A stretch of DNA of 64,000 nucleotides from Flectonema sp. DT1601 (lineage: Eukaryota > Euglenozoa > Diplonemea > Diplonemida > Diplonemidae), in the NCBI GenBank assembly GCA_964019425.1, contig OZ025789.1:496001-560000 (forward strand), in the 5' to 3' direction. Positions 18,843 to 30,614 of the stretch are shown piece after piece. A program made the position numbers and the translations under genes. The first letter of the stretch is position 1. Each line of letters begins with the position of its first letter. The notes below the pieces were generated by a model. The model was not told where the DNA came from and did no database searches. It saw nothing but the letters and a program-made list of their open reading frames with translations.

Positions 18843-20507
18843 ATGATTTTCGCAGCTGCTGTTTTTATTGCACTGATTCTCCCGATTATCTGTGGAGACA
18901 TTCATATCATATTTTCAACTGAGTGCACGGATTACTTTGATTGGCAAAGTAATGCTTTACTGTGGTCAATAAAACGAACATACACGGAACACAGTCTAGC
19001 AATCCCAAAGGTTACACGATTAACTGCATGTGATGATGATAAGGTTAGTTGGGATGGCTTTGAAGAAGGTTGGGGAGGGTATTCCAGTTCTTTCAATCAG
19101 TTTGTACACCAAACATATAATAAAGGTGGTGGTGACTGTAGCAATAATGATCCTCAGTCGCAAGCTGACTGCAACAGTTTTGACATATACCCGGCGTATA
19201 ATAAACCAGGATCTATCTTATCGTGGTTGGCTTCTGAGAATCCATCAGAAAAATATATCGTAACCCTTGACGCTGATCAAATTATTCGATTTCCGATAAC
19301 AACGCAGTTAGTTGAGAGTCTTGGCGTATCAATTGGTATTGCCACATCAGCTCGATATGATTATTTAAACGCTCTTGATAAAAATATTTTTATGGGAGTC
19401 AAGGATCGAATGCTTAGAACTCACGACAAGCAACAACAAACAGAAATTGAATCTCGATTCTCAAAAGTAGGTGGATTCTTTATTCATACGCTTGAAGATT
19501 TAAAGAAATTATCACCGAACTGGTTGCACTACACTCGACAAGTGCGCTCTTCAAAAGACTCATGGTCTCACACGGGTGATATTTTTAACTGCAAGTCCGC
19601 ACCAGCAGGTTGTACTGGACTGGAATGCAATTGTGAAAAGCCACCTTGGATAAGTGAAATGTATGGTTATGCTTTAGCAAGTGCTGAGGCTGGAATATCC
19701 CACAAGATAACGGACACTCTGATGGCGTATCCAGGGTATGATATTCCTGTTGATGCTCCATTTGGTCATCCAGCAGTAGTACACTACGGGCTGCTTTATG
19801 GTATTGAGTATCTGAATAAAACAATCAACGGAGATAAACAGTATTGGTGTTTTGATAAACATCGTTACTCTCAACGTGAATCACCAATGAAGTGTCCTGA
19901 TAGTGATAGAGGAGGACATCGAGTTATATTTAATGAACCTCCACATCTGTCAGACATCGTACTGTCTTCCTCTTCAAAAGTTTCTTTTGAATGTGCCTGG
20001 ACTATTGCAAATGCTACGATTGACTATCTGACGTCAAAGTGTTTCGGAATTGATTCTGATACTCCGTTGCTACGTCCTCTGAGTAGTCAAAGTAAGTGTT
20101 CTTGTAAGATGGTGAGTGGAGTCTTCTCGTGTGATGAATTGAAATCTAATAATAATAATGATAATCAAAGAACAACCTTTCAAACTGAGGATCCCGACGT
20201 TGAATGCACCGACGTTGATAAACGTCCTGGATATTGTTGTGATTGGTCTCGAAGTGGTGAATGTGAAACCAACAGAGGATACATGATTGTGAATTGTCGT
20301 CGTTCATGTGCTTTTTGCCTTTCAGCTCATTCCTGCCTCCCAGAACAGCGCAACACCACCAGCGGTAACAAGTCTGTATCTTGGGATTCTCGTAAAGTAA
20401 ATTCTCGAGGATCATCTATCCCACCCAGTCGATTGTTAGTATGGATGTCTGCCTCCGGATGGATAGTCGCAGCCTTGATGTTTGCTCGTATTAAAAATAT
20501 CATCTAA
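18843..20507 (+). CDS. Peptidyl-serine alpha-galactosyltransferase-like (GT96) enzyme with ShK domain
   Basis: 554 aa. A signal peptide or anchor (MIFAAAVFIALILPIICG) leads directly into the GT96/SGT1 signature: HIIFSTECTDYFDWQSNALL, TRLTAC, YPAYNKPGSILSWL, and the metal motif VTLDADQIIR near residue 143. Then come GGFFIHTLEDLKKL, WISEMYGYALASAEAG and YPGYDIP...VVHYGL. These line up in order with algal and plant serine O-alpha-galactosyltransferases, which modify hydroxyproline-rich glycoproteins. Residues about 459-495 form a six-Cys ShK module (CTDVDKRPGYCCDWSRSGEC ... CRRSCAFC). A C-terminal TM lies near 530-548. It probably acts in the ER or Golgi lumen. ShK modules are often attached to prolyl 4-hydroxylases and glycan enzymes. 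Confidence 0.85.
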   Translation: MIFAAAVFIALILPIICGDIHIIFSTECTDYFDWQSNALLWSIKRTYTEHSLAIPKVTRLTACDDDKVSWDGFEEGWGGYSSSFNQFVHQTYNKGGGDCSNNDPQSQADCNSFDIYPAYNKPGSILSWLASENPSEKYIVTLDADQIIRFPITTQLVESLGVSIGIATSARYDYLNALDKNIFMGVKDRMLRTHDKQQQTEIESRFSKVGGFFIHTLEDLKKLSPNWLHYTRQVRSSKDSWSHTGDIFNCKSAPAGCTGLECNCEKPPWISEMYGYALASAEAGISHKITDTLMAYPGYDIPVDAPFGHPAVVHYGLLYGIEYLNKTINGDKQYWCFDKHRYSQRESPMKCPDSDRGGHRVIFNEPPHLSDIVLSSSSKVSFECAWTIANATIDYLTSKCFGIDSDTPLLRPLSSQSKCSCKMVSGVFSCDELKSNNNNDNQRTTFQTEDPDVECTDVDKRPGYCCDWSRSGECETNRGYMIVNCRRSCAFCLSAHSCLPEQRNTTSGNKSVSWDSRKVNSRGSSIPPSRLLVWMSASGWIVAALMFARIKNII

Positions 20508-20630
20508 AACAGTTTTCATAACCAACTCAAAAAAGGGTAGTCTAAGTGTAGTAGTTGATTTTTTAATCTTATTATTATTCTCAATCACAGGGTTCCCTCA
20601 ACAGGGGAGGAACAAAGACATTAACACAAA

Positions 20631-22111
20631 ATGAGATGGATAACCACATTAATATTACTATTGGTATTGGTGTTGTCGGGAGGAGGTAATTTATTAGGAG
20701 GAAATATCGATTCTCATGAAGACAGAATTATTCTTACTGATTGGAGTACTTATTTAGTAAGACAACGGATGGAAGTTGAGCTTCCGATATTTAGAAATAA
20801 TGAAGAGAGAAGAATCTTAGCAGCTGCTGAGGAATTCGCTATCCAGCAACGATATCGAGAAGCTTTGACGCAGTATTTGCGAGTTCGTTCATTAGCTCCA
20901 ATTCCTAGTCTTCATTTTTTAGTTGGGATTACATGCGTCTATCTAGGAAGGTACCAACACGCTGAAGTAGCCCTTCGCAAAGCACAACACTTGTTAGAAA
21001 AAGATGACATTACAAAGGCTTCACCTGCAACAATTCGATTGTACTGCAGTACTTTGCTTCTCTTATCAAATCTCGCAGTACGAACTAACAATAAGTTGAA
21101 TTCAAATATTGTAACTGCGTTAAATACATCAGCGACTCATACATCGTTATCAGTTACTCAGAGATCATTCTTATATTCTGGAATGGCTGTGTTGTTGCTT
21201 CATGAAGGAAGGTATAAACAGGCTGAGTCACCAGCACTCGCAGCACACATACTTGACGGAAACAATACGATTGCACTTCATGTTTTAGGTTTCGTAAATA
21301 TGAAGCGATTTCTCTTTGCAAGGGCTCGAGATGTTTGTCATTTTATAATTTTTTTTTTTTTTTTTTTTTTTTTCCCCCATCCAAGGATTTAATAAGCAAA
21401 AAAAAAAAAAAAAAAAACAACAACAGTTTCTAAAGCAAGCAGTCACAGTTGAAGATTTACCGATGCATCATAAACTGTTAGTTAGATGTATTTGGGCGCA
21501 GTTTGAAGGTTTTGAGGTATGGAGATCGTTCTTTTATCAACCACATAATTACAACAACAACAACTAAACAATAACAACAACAGGGAGTCAGAGACAAAGA
21601 TGGATCAACAGCGGCTTATTTAGATATGAGTAAGCAATATGAAAATAGTTCAATAGCTTCCATGTCATTAGTGCTCTCTTATGCGAATGGAAAGAAATGT
21701 TTTAGCGCATTAAAAGAATCTCATCGAACGTTAGAACTAATGCTATCAGAGAAAGGAGGAGTTGCTTACGATCCTAAAGACACTTTGTTCGTTGAATTGC
21801 TGTCTGTTAGATTTGTTTGTTTAATACTACATGGAGGATATGTGAATGCCATTAGAGAAATGATTCAATACACTGACATGAGACATCCGGTAACAGCAGC
21901 GACAGCAACAGTGTTATCGGTTTGCTTTATTATAATTCTTGTATTGTCGATAGTGTTTGGATGGGAAGGGTCCATAATCGGAACATTCGGCCTCGTCCTC
22001 TTAGTACTAAGAGGAGTGTTAACAATGTTGTTACTGTCAGCCATAAGCTCCACATACCAACTGATGATTGATGAGCCATTTCCAGTACCGGGAGCCTTAA
22101 CTGTGTTGTAA
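20631..22111 (+). CDS. TPR-containing membrane protein
   Basis: Three exons (20631-21332, 21427-21516, 21584-22111; both introns phase 0) encode 439 aa. A signal peptide or anchor (ITTLILLLVLVLSGGG) precedes helical TPR-like repeats, for example AEEFAIQQRYREALTQYLRV, LVGITCVYLGRYQHAEVALR and LLLHEGRYKQAESPALAAH. The C-terminus has two TM helices (VLSVCFIIILVLSIVFGW and IIGTFGLVLLVLRGVLTMLL). Intron 1 uses donor GTTTGT and contains long T and A runs; both introns end caacaacag. The TPR part is probably lumenal or exposed on one face of an internal membrane. Partners are unknown. Confidence 0.75.
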
Positions 22112-22441
22112 TTTATAATATTTTTATTTCTGTTTTGTTATTTATTTGATATCCGTTTTGTACACTGAGGAGTAGTTTGCTAAAGAAGAGATTTCTAAAT
22201 TAACTGCTGAGAGCAAAAAAAAAAAAAAAAAAAAAAAAAAGGCGACCGACACATCATAACAAATTCTTATTGCAATATTTTTCTAAAAAAAAAAAATTAT
22301 TATGCTATCTCGTCTTCACAGTAGGGGGGTCTATAAAATAAATAGAAAAAAAAAAATTACTTTTCATTTAAAAGACCGTCGTCACTCATTACTTTCCCCT
22401 CACAGTGGAGCTGGGTGACGTATTGATGTCGTAAGAAGGAC
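22112..22441. other. Intergenic spacer
   Basis: A runs near 22216 and 22286. A clear acceptor (tttcccctcacag) ends at 22405, 36 nt before the next start. Nothing else is seen. Confidence 0.7.
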
Positions 22442-25400
22442 ATGCAACCTGTTTGGGGTAAGCAAGAAACCATCTATATCGGAGCTGGTAATGGCGTGAT
22501 GATTGACGGAGGGCAAAGACCAAAATCAGCGACAAAGCAGAGAAAGAAAATTCGAAGATTTGAGAGCACGGCAGGACACGGAATCACATGCACGACTGAT
22601 GGACTTGAGAAATGTGATCATTCTCAGACTTACTATACAAGTACTCATGAACATATGACTTGTGGTATTTATGATGGTCATGGTGGAGTAGAATGCGCAA
22701 AGTTTGCTTCTCAAGAATTGGGTGAGAACTTCTTATCAGAAATGATCTCAATGGAAGAATCACCCGATGATTTATCTTCGAAAAATGCTCAGAATCTGGC
22801 AGACTGCTCACGGAAGATTCATTCAGCTATTGACAAAGCGTTTTCTGAATCAGATCAAAGTGATGACAGCGGATGTACTGCTCTTACTCTTGCGGGGACA
22901 GATTCTCTTGTTTGGGTATCTGCTGTGGGTGATGTCCGCTGTGTATTGTGTCGTCGAGGTACAGCTCTACCCCTCACCTACGATCACACACCATTCGCAC
23001 CCAGAGAACAAGCAAGAATATCTGCTGCTAGCGTATCTGCTGCATCAACGTACAAAATGAAGAAAGATGGCGATAAAACCAACAACACCGCGTCCAGATC
23101 ATTTGGAGATTTCGCCCACAAACAAATAGAAGGTCTCGCTGACATTGAACAACCAGTAATATCAACACCGGACGTTACAGTTTTAGACTTATGCGACGAT
23201 GATGAATTTATTGTTGTCGCATCTGCTATTATTTGGAAACATTTGAGCGAAGTACAAGTCGTAGAAGCAGTGAAATCAAGTCTTGAATGCGACGACGGTA
23301 TTGAAAGAGTCGTATCGGATTTGTGTGATAAAGCCGTGAGTGCTATAGTTTCAAAAGACCAATGTAATCAAAGAAATATAAGTATAATAATATGGATTCC
23401 AAAGTTAAGCAACTCATCAGATGACACAATCAGTACCGTTCATACCACTAACACTGATCTACTATCTAAATGGAAAGCCTTAGTAGACAAAGGTCTTATA
23501 CCTGATGGAATATATCGACCAATAACCAACGGAAAACATGGATCTTTTGGAAGAAAGAGTTTCATGAACAGTAAACACCAATCACCAATTGGCAGTCCCA
23601 CTGGTAAATGTGCTCAACAGGTAGTCATAGAAATGAGTGACTTTAACACACCTGTTTATCAACGGCCTGTAGGATTAAACCGTGTTCCGCTACTGCTAGT
23701 GTTGTTTGTGTCGTGTTTGTGGCTTGTTTGGGAGGTGGTTAGAAACGCTTATTATTTAACAATTCCTCACGTGATGCTGGTTTCTACTTGTTTGTTTTTG
23801 ATTATTAAAAGGAAAGAACTCTGCAACAACTCCCTACAGCTACCCATCGTATTTTGTGGAGTACTCTACGTGGTGTTATTGGATGCTTTGGGAGGGTTGT
23901 CATTTGATGGTTGGAGTCTAAGTGGAACAATCGTTATACTACTCGCAATGTTTAGTACTAAAGGAACTCCAATAGTATTCACGGGTATCTTTTTATCTTT
24001 ATGGATAATAATAAGAACGTTAGAAGAGGGTAAACACGTTGGTTTATTTAATATATTGCCTACGGCTGAATTACCGTTTGATGCAGACGCTCGCAATTTC
24101 CCAAAAAAAGGTGGAGAATGGATCATCGGAGTGTTGCTTTCCCGTCTGGTCTCGGTATTATCCCTCACGACGTTGGCAGTTAATATAAACATTCTGAGTT
24201 CGAATGGACGAGATCGACTTGTCGCTGCGTTTAATTGTACTCAAGTCGTTTCAAATGCGATAATATCGAGAGACTACAGCGTCTTTGATCCCAAAGCTCT
24301 TGATGCTTTAATGATGTATTCAGACCCAACCGGTGGACTACGATCATCGTTACTGGGAATCTTAAAGAACTTAGCAACCAACAATATTAAAAAACATGAA
24401 AAAGGTGACGAATCGAGTCGTTGTCCAACAAGTGAAGCTCCATCAACATTGGAAGGATTATCGTCTGTTTATTCATGCGACATCGATTATGATTTATCGA
24501 GTCATTGGTTAAGTGCTAAGTGTAAAAATGTATCTATTACTTGTGCGAGGCTAGCTCATGAAACTGATTTCACTCAGATAGCGACATTCGTAGACATTGC
24601 GAACACCGCGATCACCGCTTCTGATGGTACTATATTATACCTTGGAGGATCTGTGATTACCATTTCATGGAATTCTCACAGTCCTGTTGCAAATCACGTT
24701 CATCAAGCACTGTCGTGTTGTATATCAATGCAAGCTCATTTACTGGGACTTAGCCAGTGTAATATTGCTCTTGTCACTGGACAGGTTAGCTGCGGCAGTC
24801 TAAATGACGGTTGTCAAGTAACAGTTGGTAAATGTATAACGTACGCCCAGCAATTGGCTATTCTTGCAAGGACGATACGAGCAAAAACAGTTCTGACTGA
24901 TAAAGTGTATGAACAGGTCAGGTCTGTAATCTTTGCGAGACCCATAGATGCTGTTTCTGTTACAGCAAGTGATAAACCAGAATTAATTTATGAAGTTCAA
25001 GGTTCTCGCAATGACGCATCTCCTCCAAAAACCTGCAGTTTGATCTTCACTGAGGCATTCTCATCACTACATCAGCTGAAACTTGAACAAGCGAAATCTC
25101 AATTTTTAAAATGTTTGCAGTCATGTCCTCGTGACAACCAAGCAAAGCGTTTATTATCAATAACCGAGTGGCTAATGGAATCAGATTGTAGTTACCTACT
25201 TGATGAAAAACAATACAGTAGAAGACTGTATAGTGATGTTGAATTCTATTGTTTGGGTTTATCTGACGAAAAACATGATGAAAAAACTGAGTTAAAACTT
25301 GACTACGATCCTCTCGGTAAACGAGAATCACTTCAACACGATAAAGTACTTCGAAGGCAAATCAGAGATGCGGAAGCTGAAGCAAATGCTGAACAGTTAG

Positions 25401-26646
25401 AAGCATGGGGTATCGTTGCAGACAGTGGAAAAAAAGCAACCGCTGGATCGCAAAAGAAGGAGTTTGAAGTACCGACTAGATTCCAAGATCATAAAGGTCG
25501 GACCTGGTGCAGGGCTGGACGCTCATTAGGGAAAGGTGCTTTTGGAGAAGTTTGGTTGGGAATGGGCGCGGAGGGTTCCTTAGTCGCATTAAAGTCAATG
25601 CGGCTACCAACTTTTACAAATACAAATGAAAATCAAAATCTTTCAGCTGCTGCAAGAAGACGTTTAGCAAGAAAGGGAGGCGGAGGCGGAGGAGCTCGCA
25701 CTGACTTGCAATTAATAGAAGACCTCCTCCGAGAAGTAGGACTAATGCACAAACTACGACACGAGAACATCGTATGTTGTTATCTTAACCTTCTCTCTTT
25801 ATAACTTATTAAAGTTGTCAGTAGCTAATTTAATACAACACAGGTTTCTTACATGGCGTCTGCTGTAGTCGAAGGATACATAATGATTGTAATGGAATAC
25901 CTCTCGGGTGGATCACTGCAAGATATGTTGACAAATTTTACGTCAGAAATACCAATTACTTGTATTCAGAGATACATGCAAGATATCTGTAGGGGTCTTG
26001 ATTTTTTGTATGTTACTGTTTTTTTTTTGTACTTACAAACCCATTGTTCGGTAGAAAGTATTAGGCTTTTGTACCGGGTTGCGCACAAACAAAATAAAAG
26101 TGTGAGTGAGTAAGAAAGAAAAAGTGAAGTTTGCCGATTTTTTTTTTTTTTTTTTTTTTTTTTTTGTTGTGTCAAAAAAATAAAATAAAATAACAACCCA
26201 GACACTCACGGGATATAATTCACCGAGACATGAAGCCACACAATGTTCTACTACTGGTTGACGGGCAATGTAAGTTGGCAGACTTTGGAGCATCTGCAGG
26301 GCTATCCCAATTAGCGAAGACAAACCAAGGAGTCATCGGAACCCCACTCTACATGGCTCCAGAAGCATGTATTGGATCAGCGTGTAAAGCCTCAGACATC
26401 TGGGGTGTTGGTATCATCTTGTGTCAATTATTAACTGGAAATGTTCCTTACATTTTCGGAGAAAGAGATGCCTTTAATCCTCATACTTTCTTGTATAAAC
26501 TTGGTAATTGTGAAGATTACAACCCGACTATACCGAAAGATCTTCCTGAAGAAGCAAGACGACTGGCTTCTTCCTGCCTTCGGAGATCAGCAGAAGACAG
26601 ACCGACTGCTATTGAGTTGAGTAGTTTTGCGTTTATGTTAAGTTAA
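22442..26646 (+). CDS. PP2C-like / TM / class III cyclase-like / protein kinase fusion
   Basis: Three exons (22442-25771 phase 0, 25844-26007 phase 2, 26202-26646) encode 1312 aa. Residues 40-320 are PP2C-like: YDGHGG at 77-82, SGCTALTLAG, SAVGDVRC, LTYDHTP and SRSFGD are kept. The DG of the ASDG motif reads ASAI (260-263), and the DN near the end reads RN (311-312), so two metal aspartates are missing. Residues about 414-585 hold some six TM helices. Residues about 695-845 have the class III cyclase fold, with CARL where FADI is expected and GGSVIT where GD is expected, so metal ligands are absent. A helical linker follows. From about 1025 there is an intact kinase: GKGAFGEVW, VALK, HRDMKPHN, ADFG, MAPE, closest to STE11/MAPKKK types, with a Gly-rich insert after the lysine strand. 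This suggests a membrane kinase regulated by pseudo-enzyme domains. PP2C next to cyclase is known in fungal adenylate cyclases; the kinase is extra. Confidence 0.87.
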
Positions 26647-27697
26647 CTTAATGCTATAAATAATTGAAATAACTCGATTACAGAGCGATATTTTGCAGAG
26701 TGTGTTTTACCTCAACTGTCATCGCTTAACTATCCAGATTCATCGTTTATTATTTTTTTAAAATTTTTTCTGTCAGATAAATCTTCCTCTCTAAGTGATA
26801 ATTGACGTATTCAACAGTTGTAACGCTCTGGACTTCCCTAGAACGCTGTCGATATACAAGTACTTTGATTTCGTATAAATTAATAAATATATAAACCATG
26901 AATATGCTCAACAACGCTCTCCCCCTTATTTAGTTAGTTGCATCATGAGTAAACATTTATTTCTTTTGTTAACTCTGATGCACTCCCTTAGCAGTTTTTC
27001 TAAACTGCGATCGATGCTTTTGTTTTTGGTACTAAGTCAAAAAAAAAAAAGAAATCACCTTTTTCTAAATGAGATTTTATGCACTCGGTTCAGCTTCGAA
27101 CAAAAGAGGAAAAAAAAAAAAAAAAAAACTATTTTTGTAACCTGTAGTAACATTTCAAAACATTAATTTTATTTAAATTTTATATAATTCATTAGGTTGG
27201 TTTAACTGAGGTTGCTATCTGGAGAACACTTCATCATTTTTGTAAGTTATCTCCTGGTTTCAAAATATCCTTTAAAAAAAAAAAAATAAGAATACAAAAC
27301 TGATTAATTCAGTTCCTCTTATTCCCTTTTCATTTATAGTCCTCCCTTTTTTTCTTTTTTGCATATCGTTTTTTTTTTAAAGCGTGCACCTTTTCAGGTG
27401 TCGCTGATTCCTTTAATTGTCATTGTTGTGATGCATGCTAGAGATTTACACTCGCGGGTTTTAGTTTTTTTTTTTTTTTTTTTCCTTCTTTCTCCCTACC
27501 TCACACCCTGAGTTTCCTCTTTAAAAAAAAAAAAAAAAAGGAAAAAGAGATATTAAAATTTGTTCATCAGCAGCGTCTCTGCTGGAATTAACTTTTATAT
27601 CAATCTGAGTTGTATTTCACCGCTGATGTATTGTGTTTGGTGTTTCGGATTATTTTTTTTAAATTCTTTCCTCAACAAGTCCGAACGGATTAATAAG
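26647..27697. other. Intergenic region with A and T tracts
   Basis: No gene is supported; the short frame near 26945 is compositional. A candidate acceptor tcctcaacaag ends at 27679; ttgttcatcagcag at about 27570 is an alternative. Confidence 0.65.
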
Positions 27698-30307
27698 ATG
27701 CCGCAGCACCGCCTCGGCGGTGACCACCCCCAACCAGAATATGTTGTTAGTCCTAAGGAGGGTCGACTGATGTGGAAAGATGGGAAAGAAGCATCAGTTG
27801 GTATTGACGGCAATACCATTCTAGGAGCTGATGGTCGAGTCTTAGAAGGACCTGATGGAGTTCCTATAACCAGAGAATCAGTAAGGAATAATGAAGACAA
27901 TATAATGGTAGCTGTATTCCCTAATAAACAATCAAAAGTCTTAACTAGACACGCAACAGGTTTAATGCAAGACGTTGATCACCAACTCTATACAATAAAA
28001 GGAAGAGTAGTCGCCTGTAACACTGCTCATGAAGCATTAACGTCATGGGATGGTAGGTATTGTGTCTATCATACTTTATCAGATGGTCAGCTAACAATAC
28101 GACTAGAAGATGATACTATCGTAGCAAGGGAAGCTGATGGAGAGATTAGTACTTGGGGTGATGGACATGTTGTAGTAGTAGCACCAGATGGCAGAACTGT
28201 CTTGGATTCTACAGGAAAAGTCTTAACTCGAGACGGTCACACCGTCGAAGTCGATGCAAACGGATTTCTAACACAAACAGTTGGCAGTTACCAATCTCCG
28301 CAACATGTTCAAACACACCACGATCCTCAACCTCAGCACCCTTCACATCATCTCTCAACATCTCACGGTTTTGATGATCAAAATAGTCAACGCAGTGCAC
28401 TTCTTAAAGAAGCTTTAAATAATGCAAATAATGAACTTCGGTTAATCAAGGAAGCCCTTGAACAATCTCAAAGAGAACTATTGAGTTCTAAACATGAAGG
28501 TACAGGTCCAGAACAGATCTTATTGTTGGAAACAAAGATTGGAGATTTAGAAGAAGAGAATCGTCGGAGACGATGGGAAACTGAAGACGTAATTCAAGAA
28601 CTTCAAAGAGAACTGAGAGATGCATCTTATGAAGATGCCGCAACGTTGCAAAGGTTGAAATTAGCTGTCGAAGAGCAGGCAAGGAGAGTCCAGACTAGAG
28701 ATGAGGAAATTCAATTACTGAAGAAGCAACTTGAGGCATCAGAAAAACGACGTTCAACTATTGAAAAAACCCTCCACACAACTCAGCAATCAGGTCAAGA
28801 AGACTACGCTCAACTAGCATCCTCACATCAATTACTCTCTAGAGATTATGCGATACTACGTGAACGTGCAGTTGAGCTTGAATCACAACACAATCAGTGT
28901 CTCTCTTCATTAGTACAGGAGCGTTCAGAAGGAGAATCACTTCGTATGCAACTAGAAACCAAACAGGCTTCCATATCTGAATTTGAAGCCATCGCTGAAC
29001 AGCGACAAGCAGAATCAGATAATTACATCACAAGAGAAGTCGAGTCATTGCGGCATCAAATTCAACTTGAGAAAGAACGTCGTCAACGAGCAGAAAAAAC
29101 AGTTCATGATCTCCAAGCACAGCATACTTCTCATACGGAAGAAGCTTATTCACAAGTTACAAAATTAGCACAAGAGAGAGATCAGTACAAGATGCAATAT
29201 AATGATGAAGAATCGAGACATAGTAAAATAACTTGGGAGGGTGAGGCACTATCTAAAGAGAACGACAGACTGAAGGCACAACAAATCCGACACGATGAAA
29301 CAACAAATAAACTACTTGAACAAAAGGGTACTTTAGAAGCTGAAGTGTCAAACCTCCGCGACACAATATCAGAAGAGAGAAAAAAGATTGCAGACATGCA
29401 AAAAGAAGTTCATGTTGAAAAGACTAACACTCTTACTGCGATCTCAGATTCGGAAGCTGCTCGAGCATCTGCAGAAGAAAGAAATAAAACTCTCACTCGT
29501 CAGATTACTGAATTCACAACTGAAGCATCTCGTCTTCGATCAGATGCAAAAAAGGCTGAAAAGACATACGAAAAGAGTCGCAGGGAGTTTAAGTCAAAGG
29601 AGAACAAAATAGAACTGGAGCTTCAGGAGCTTCGTAACACTGAAAAACAATTTCGAGTTGATCGCGAAGAGTTAGAAGAATGCCTGTCGAATATGAGTTC
29701 AAAACTCTCACTGATAACTGAAGAAAATAACTCTCTCGATTCAACTGTTGAGAAGCTAGAAAAGAAACTAAACAAAGCTGAACGAAGACGAGTTACGTTA
29801 GAAGCAAAAGCCCTCCGTCAAGAAGAGTCTTTGATAACACCAATTCAAATGGCTGGTGTGAGTAGAGAGAGAGATGATGCTATAATTACAGCTGAATCAC
29901 TTGCGGTTAGAGTTAAGAAATTAATCGCAGAGCTTCAGGATAGGGAAGCCTTGATAGATGGGCTTAGATCTCAGACGGCAATACTTCATGAAGAAAAGCA
30001 TGCTTTGTTAACAGAGAGAGAGATTCAGGCTTCTCATAGAGCGTCTGTTTCTGTATCTACGAAATACCAATCAGTACCTCCAACAACTCCGTTCTCACCT
30101 GCGCCACACACTCCTGCTCCGGCATCAGTTAGTCGGAAGTGTACTCGATGGACGTCACCATCTCGCTCTTCAACAGGAAGGCGGTCTGTTCCACATCCTT
30201 CAGAAGAAGTCTTAGCAACGGTAGTTGGTCTAGAGTATGCAAAGATGATAAAACACGATATTGCTCGCAATCATCCTCCGCTATCTCCACTACCTCGACT
30301 GTTTTAG
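27698..30307 (+). CDS. Long coiled-coil protein with N-terminal DG-rich beta repeats
   Basis: 869 aa from ATG 27698. In-frame sequence extends further 5' with an ATG at 27626, but it encodes an unrelated hydrophobic stretch lying before the candidate acceptor at 27679. Residues about 10-190 contain repeated turns such as DGNTILGADGRVLEGPDG and PDGRTVLDSTGKVLTRDG, reminiscent of the beta-strand repeats of TCP10/CPAP-type G-boxes or other DG hairpin repeats. Residues about 225-790 are almost continuous coiled coil (heptads rich in E, K, Q, R). A Ser/Pro/Thr-rich tail follows. Proteins of this plan are usually cytoskeletal, for example centriolar, basal-body or flagellar. That role is inference; I cannot name an orthologue. 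Confidence 0.8.
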   Translation: MPQHRLGGDHPQPEYVVSPKEGRLMWKDGKEASVGIDGNTILGADGRVLEGPDGVPITRESVRNNEDNIMVAVFPNKQSKVLTRHATGLMQDVDHQLYTIKGRVVACNTAHEALTSWDGRYCVYHTLSDGQLTIRLEDDTIVAREADGEISTWGDGHVVVVAPDGRTVLDSTGKVLTRDGHTVEVDANGFLTQTVGSYQSPQHVQTHHDPQPQHPSHHLSTSHGFDDQNSQRSALLKEALNNANNELRLIKEALEQSQRELLSSKHEGTGPEQILLLETKIGDLEEENRRRRWETEDVIQELQRELRDASYEDAATLQRLKLAVEEQARRVQTRDEEIQLLKKQLEASEKRRSTIEKTLHTTQQSGQEDYAQLASSHQLLSRDYAILRERAVELESQHNQCLSSLVQERSEGESLRMQLETKQASISEFEAIAEQRQAESDNYITREVESLRHQIQLEKERRQRAEKTVHDLQAQHTSHTEEAYSQVTKLAQERDQYKMQYNDEESRHSKITWEGEALSKENDRLKAQQIRHDETTNKLLEQKGTLEAEVSNLRDTISEERKKIADMQKEVHVEKTNTLTAISDSEAARASAEERNKTLTRQITEFTTEASRLRSDAKKAEKTYEKSRREFKSKENKIELELQELRNTEKQFRVDREELEECLSNMSSKLSLITEENNSLDSTVEKLEKKLNKAERRRVTLEAKALRQEESLITPIQMAGVSRERDDAIITAESLAVRVKKLIAELQDREALIDGLRSQTAILHEEKHALLTEREIQASHRASVSVSTKYQSVPPTTPFSPAPHTPAPASVSRKCTRWTSPSRSSTGRRSVPHPSEEVLATVVGLEYAKMIKHDIARNHPPLSPLPRLF

Positions 30308-30614
30308 TGTACTGAAGGAGAACCCATAAGTCTCCTGCCCTTTGCTATAGATTTCATAACAAATTTTTTTTATTTCTTTTGTATTATATTAGTCTACCCC
30401 CTGATAATCCCTTTCCCCCTTTTTGTACTCCTGTACCTTATGTTCTTATTATTTATTAGTAGTGTCGTTGGGTATATCACGCTTTTCTTATTGCAGGTTC
30501 GATTCCCGATGGTTGTATTTGTTGGTTTTGTATTCTTCGTATTGTGGTATTTTATGTTTTAATTGCTCTCAGTGAACTTCCTAATCACAAAAAAAAAAAA
30601 TTAATTATCAAATT
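30308..30614. other. Intergenic spacer with tRNA-like box sequences
   Basis: Besides T and A tracts, it contains A-box-like and B-box-like elements at 30460-30506 (listed separately). A candidate acceptor (gctctcag) ends at 30572. Confidence 0.65.
30460..30506 (+). other. tRNA-derived remnant or internal Pol III box pair (tentative)
   Basis: tagtgtcgttgg (30460-30471) resembles a tRNA A box and D arm, and tatcac follows as in many tRNAs. ggttcgattcc (30496-30506) is a perfect B box. The spacing is about 11 nt too short for a normal anticodon arm, and no acceptor stem forms, so this is not a functional tRNA. It may be a relic, a SINE head or chance. Confidence 0.3.

Noticed and set aside
30460-30532. 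Functional tRNA gene
   Set aside because: The anticodon arm region is about 11 nt too short and neither the T stem nor the acceptor stem pairs properly.
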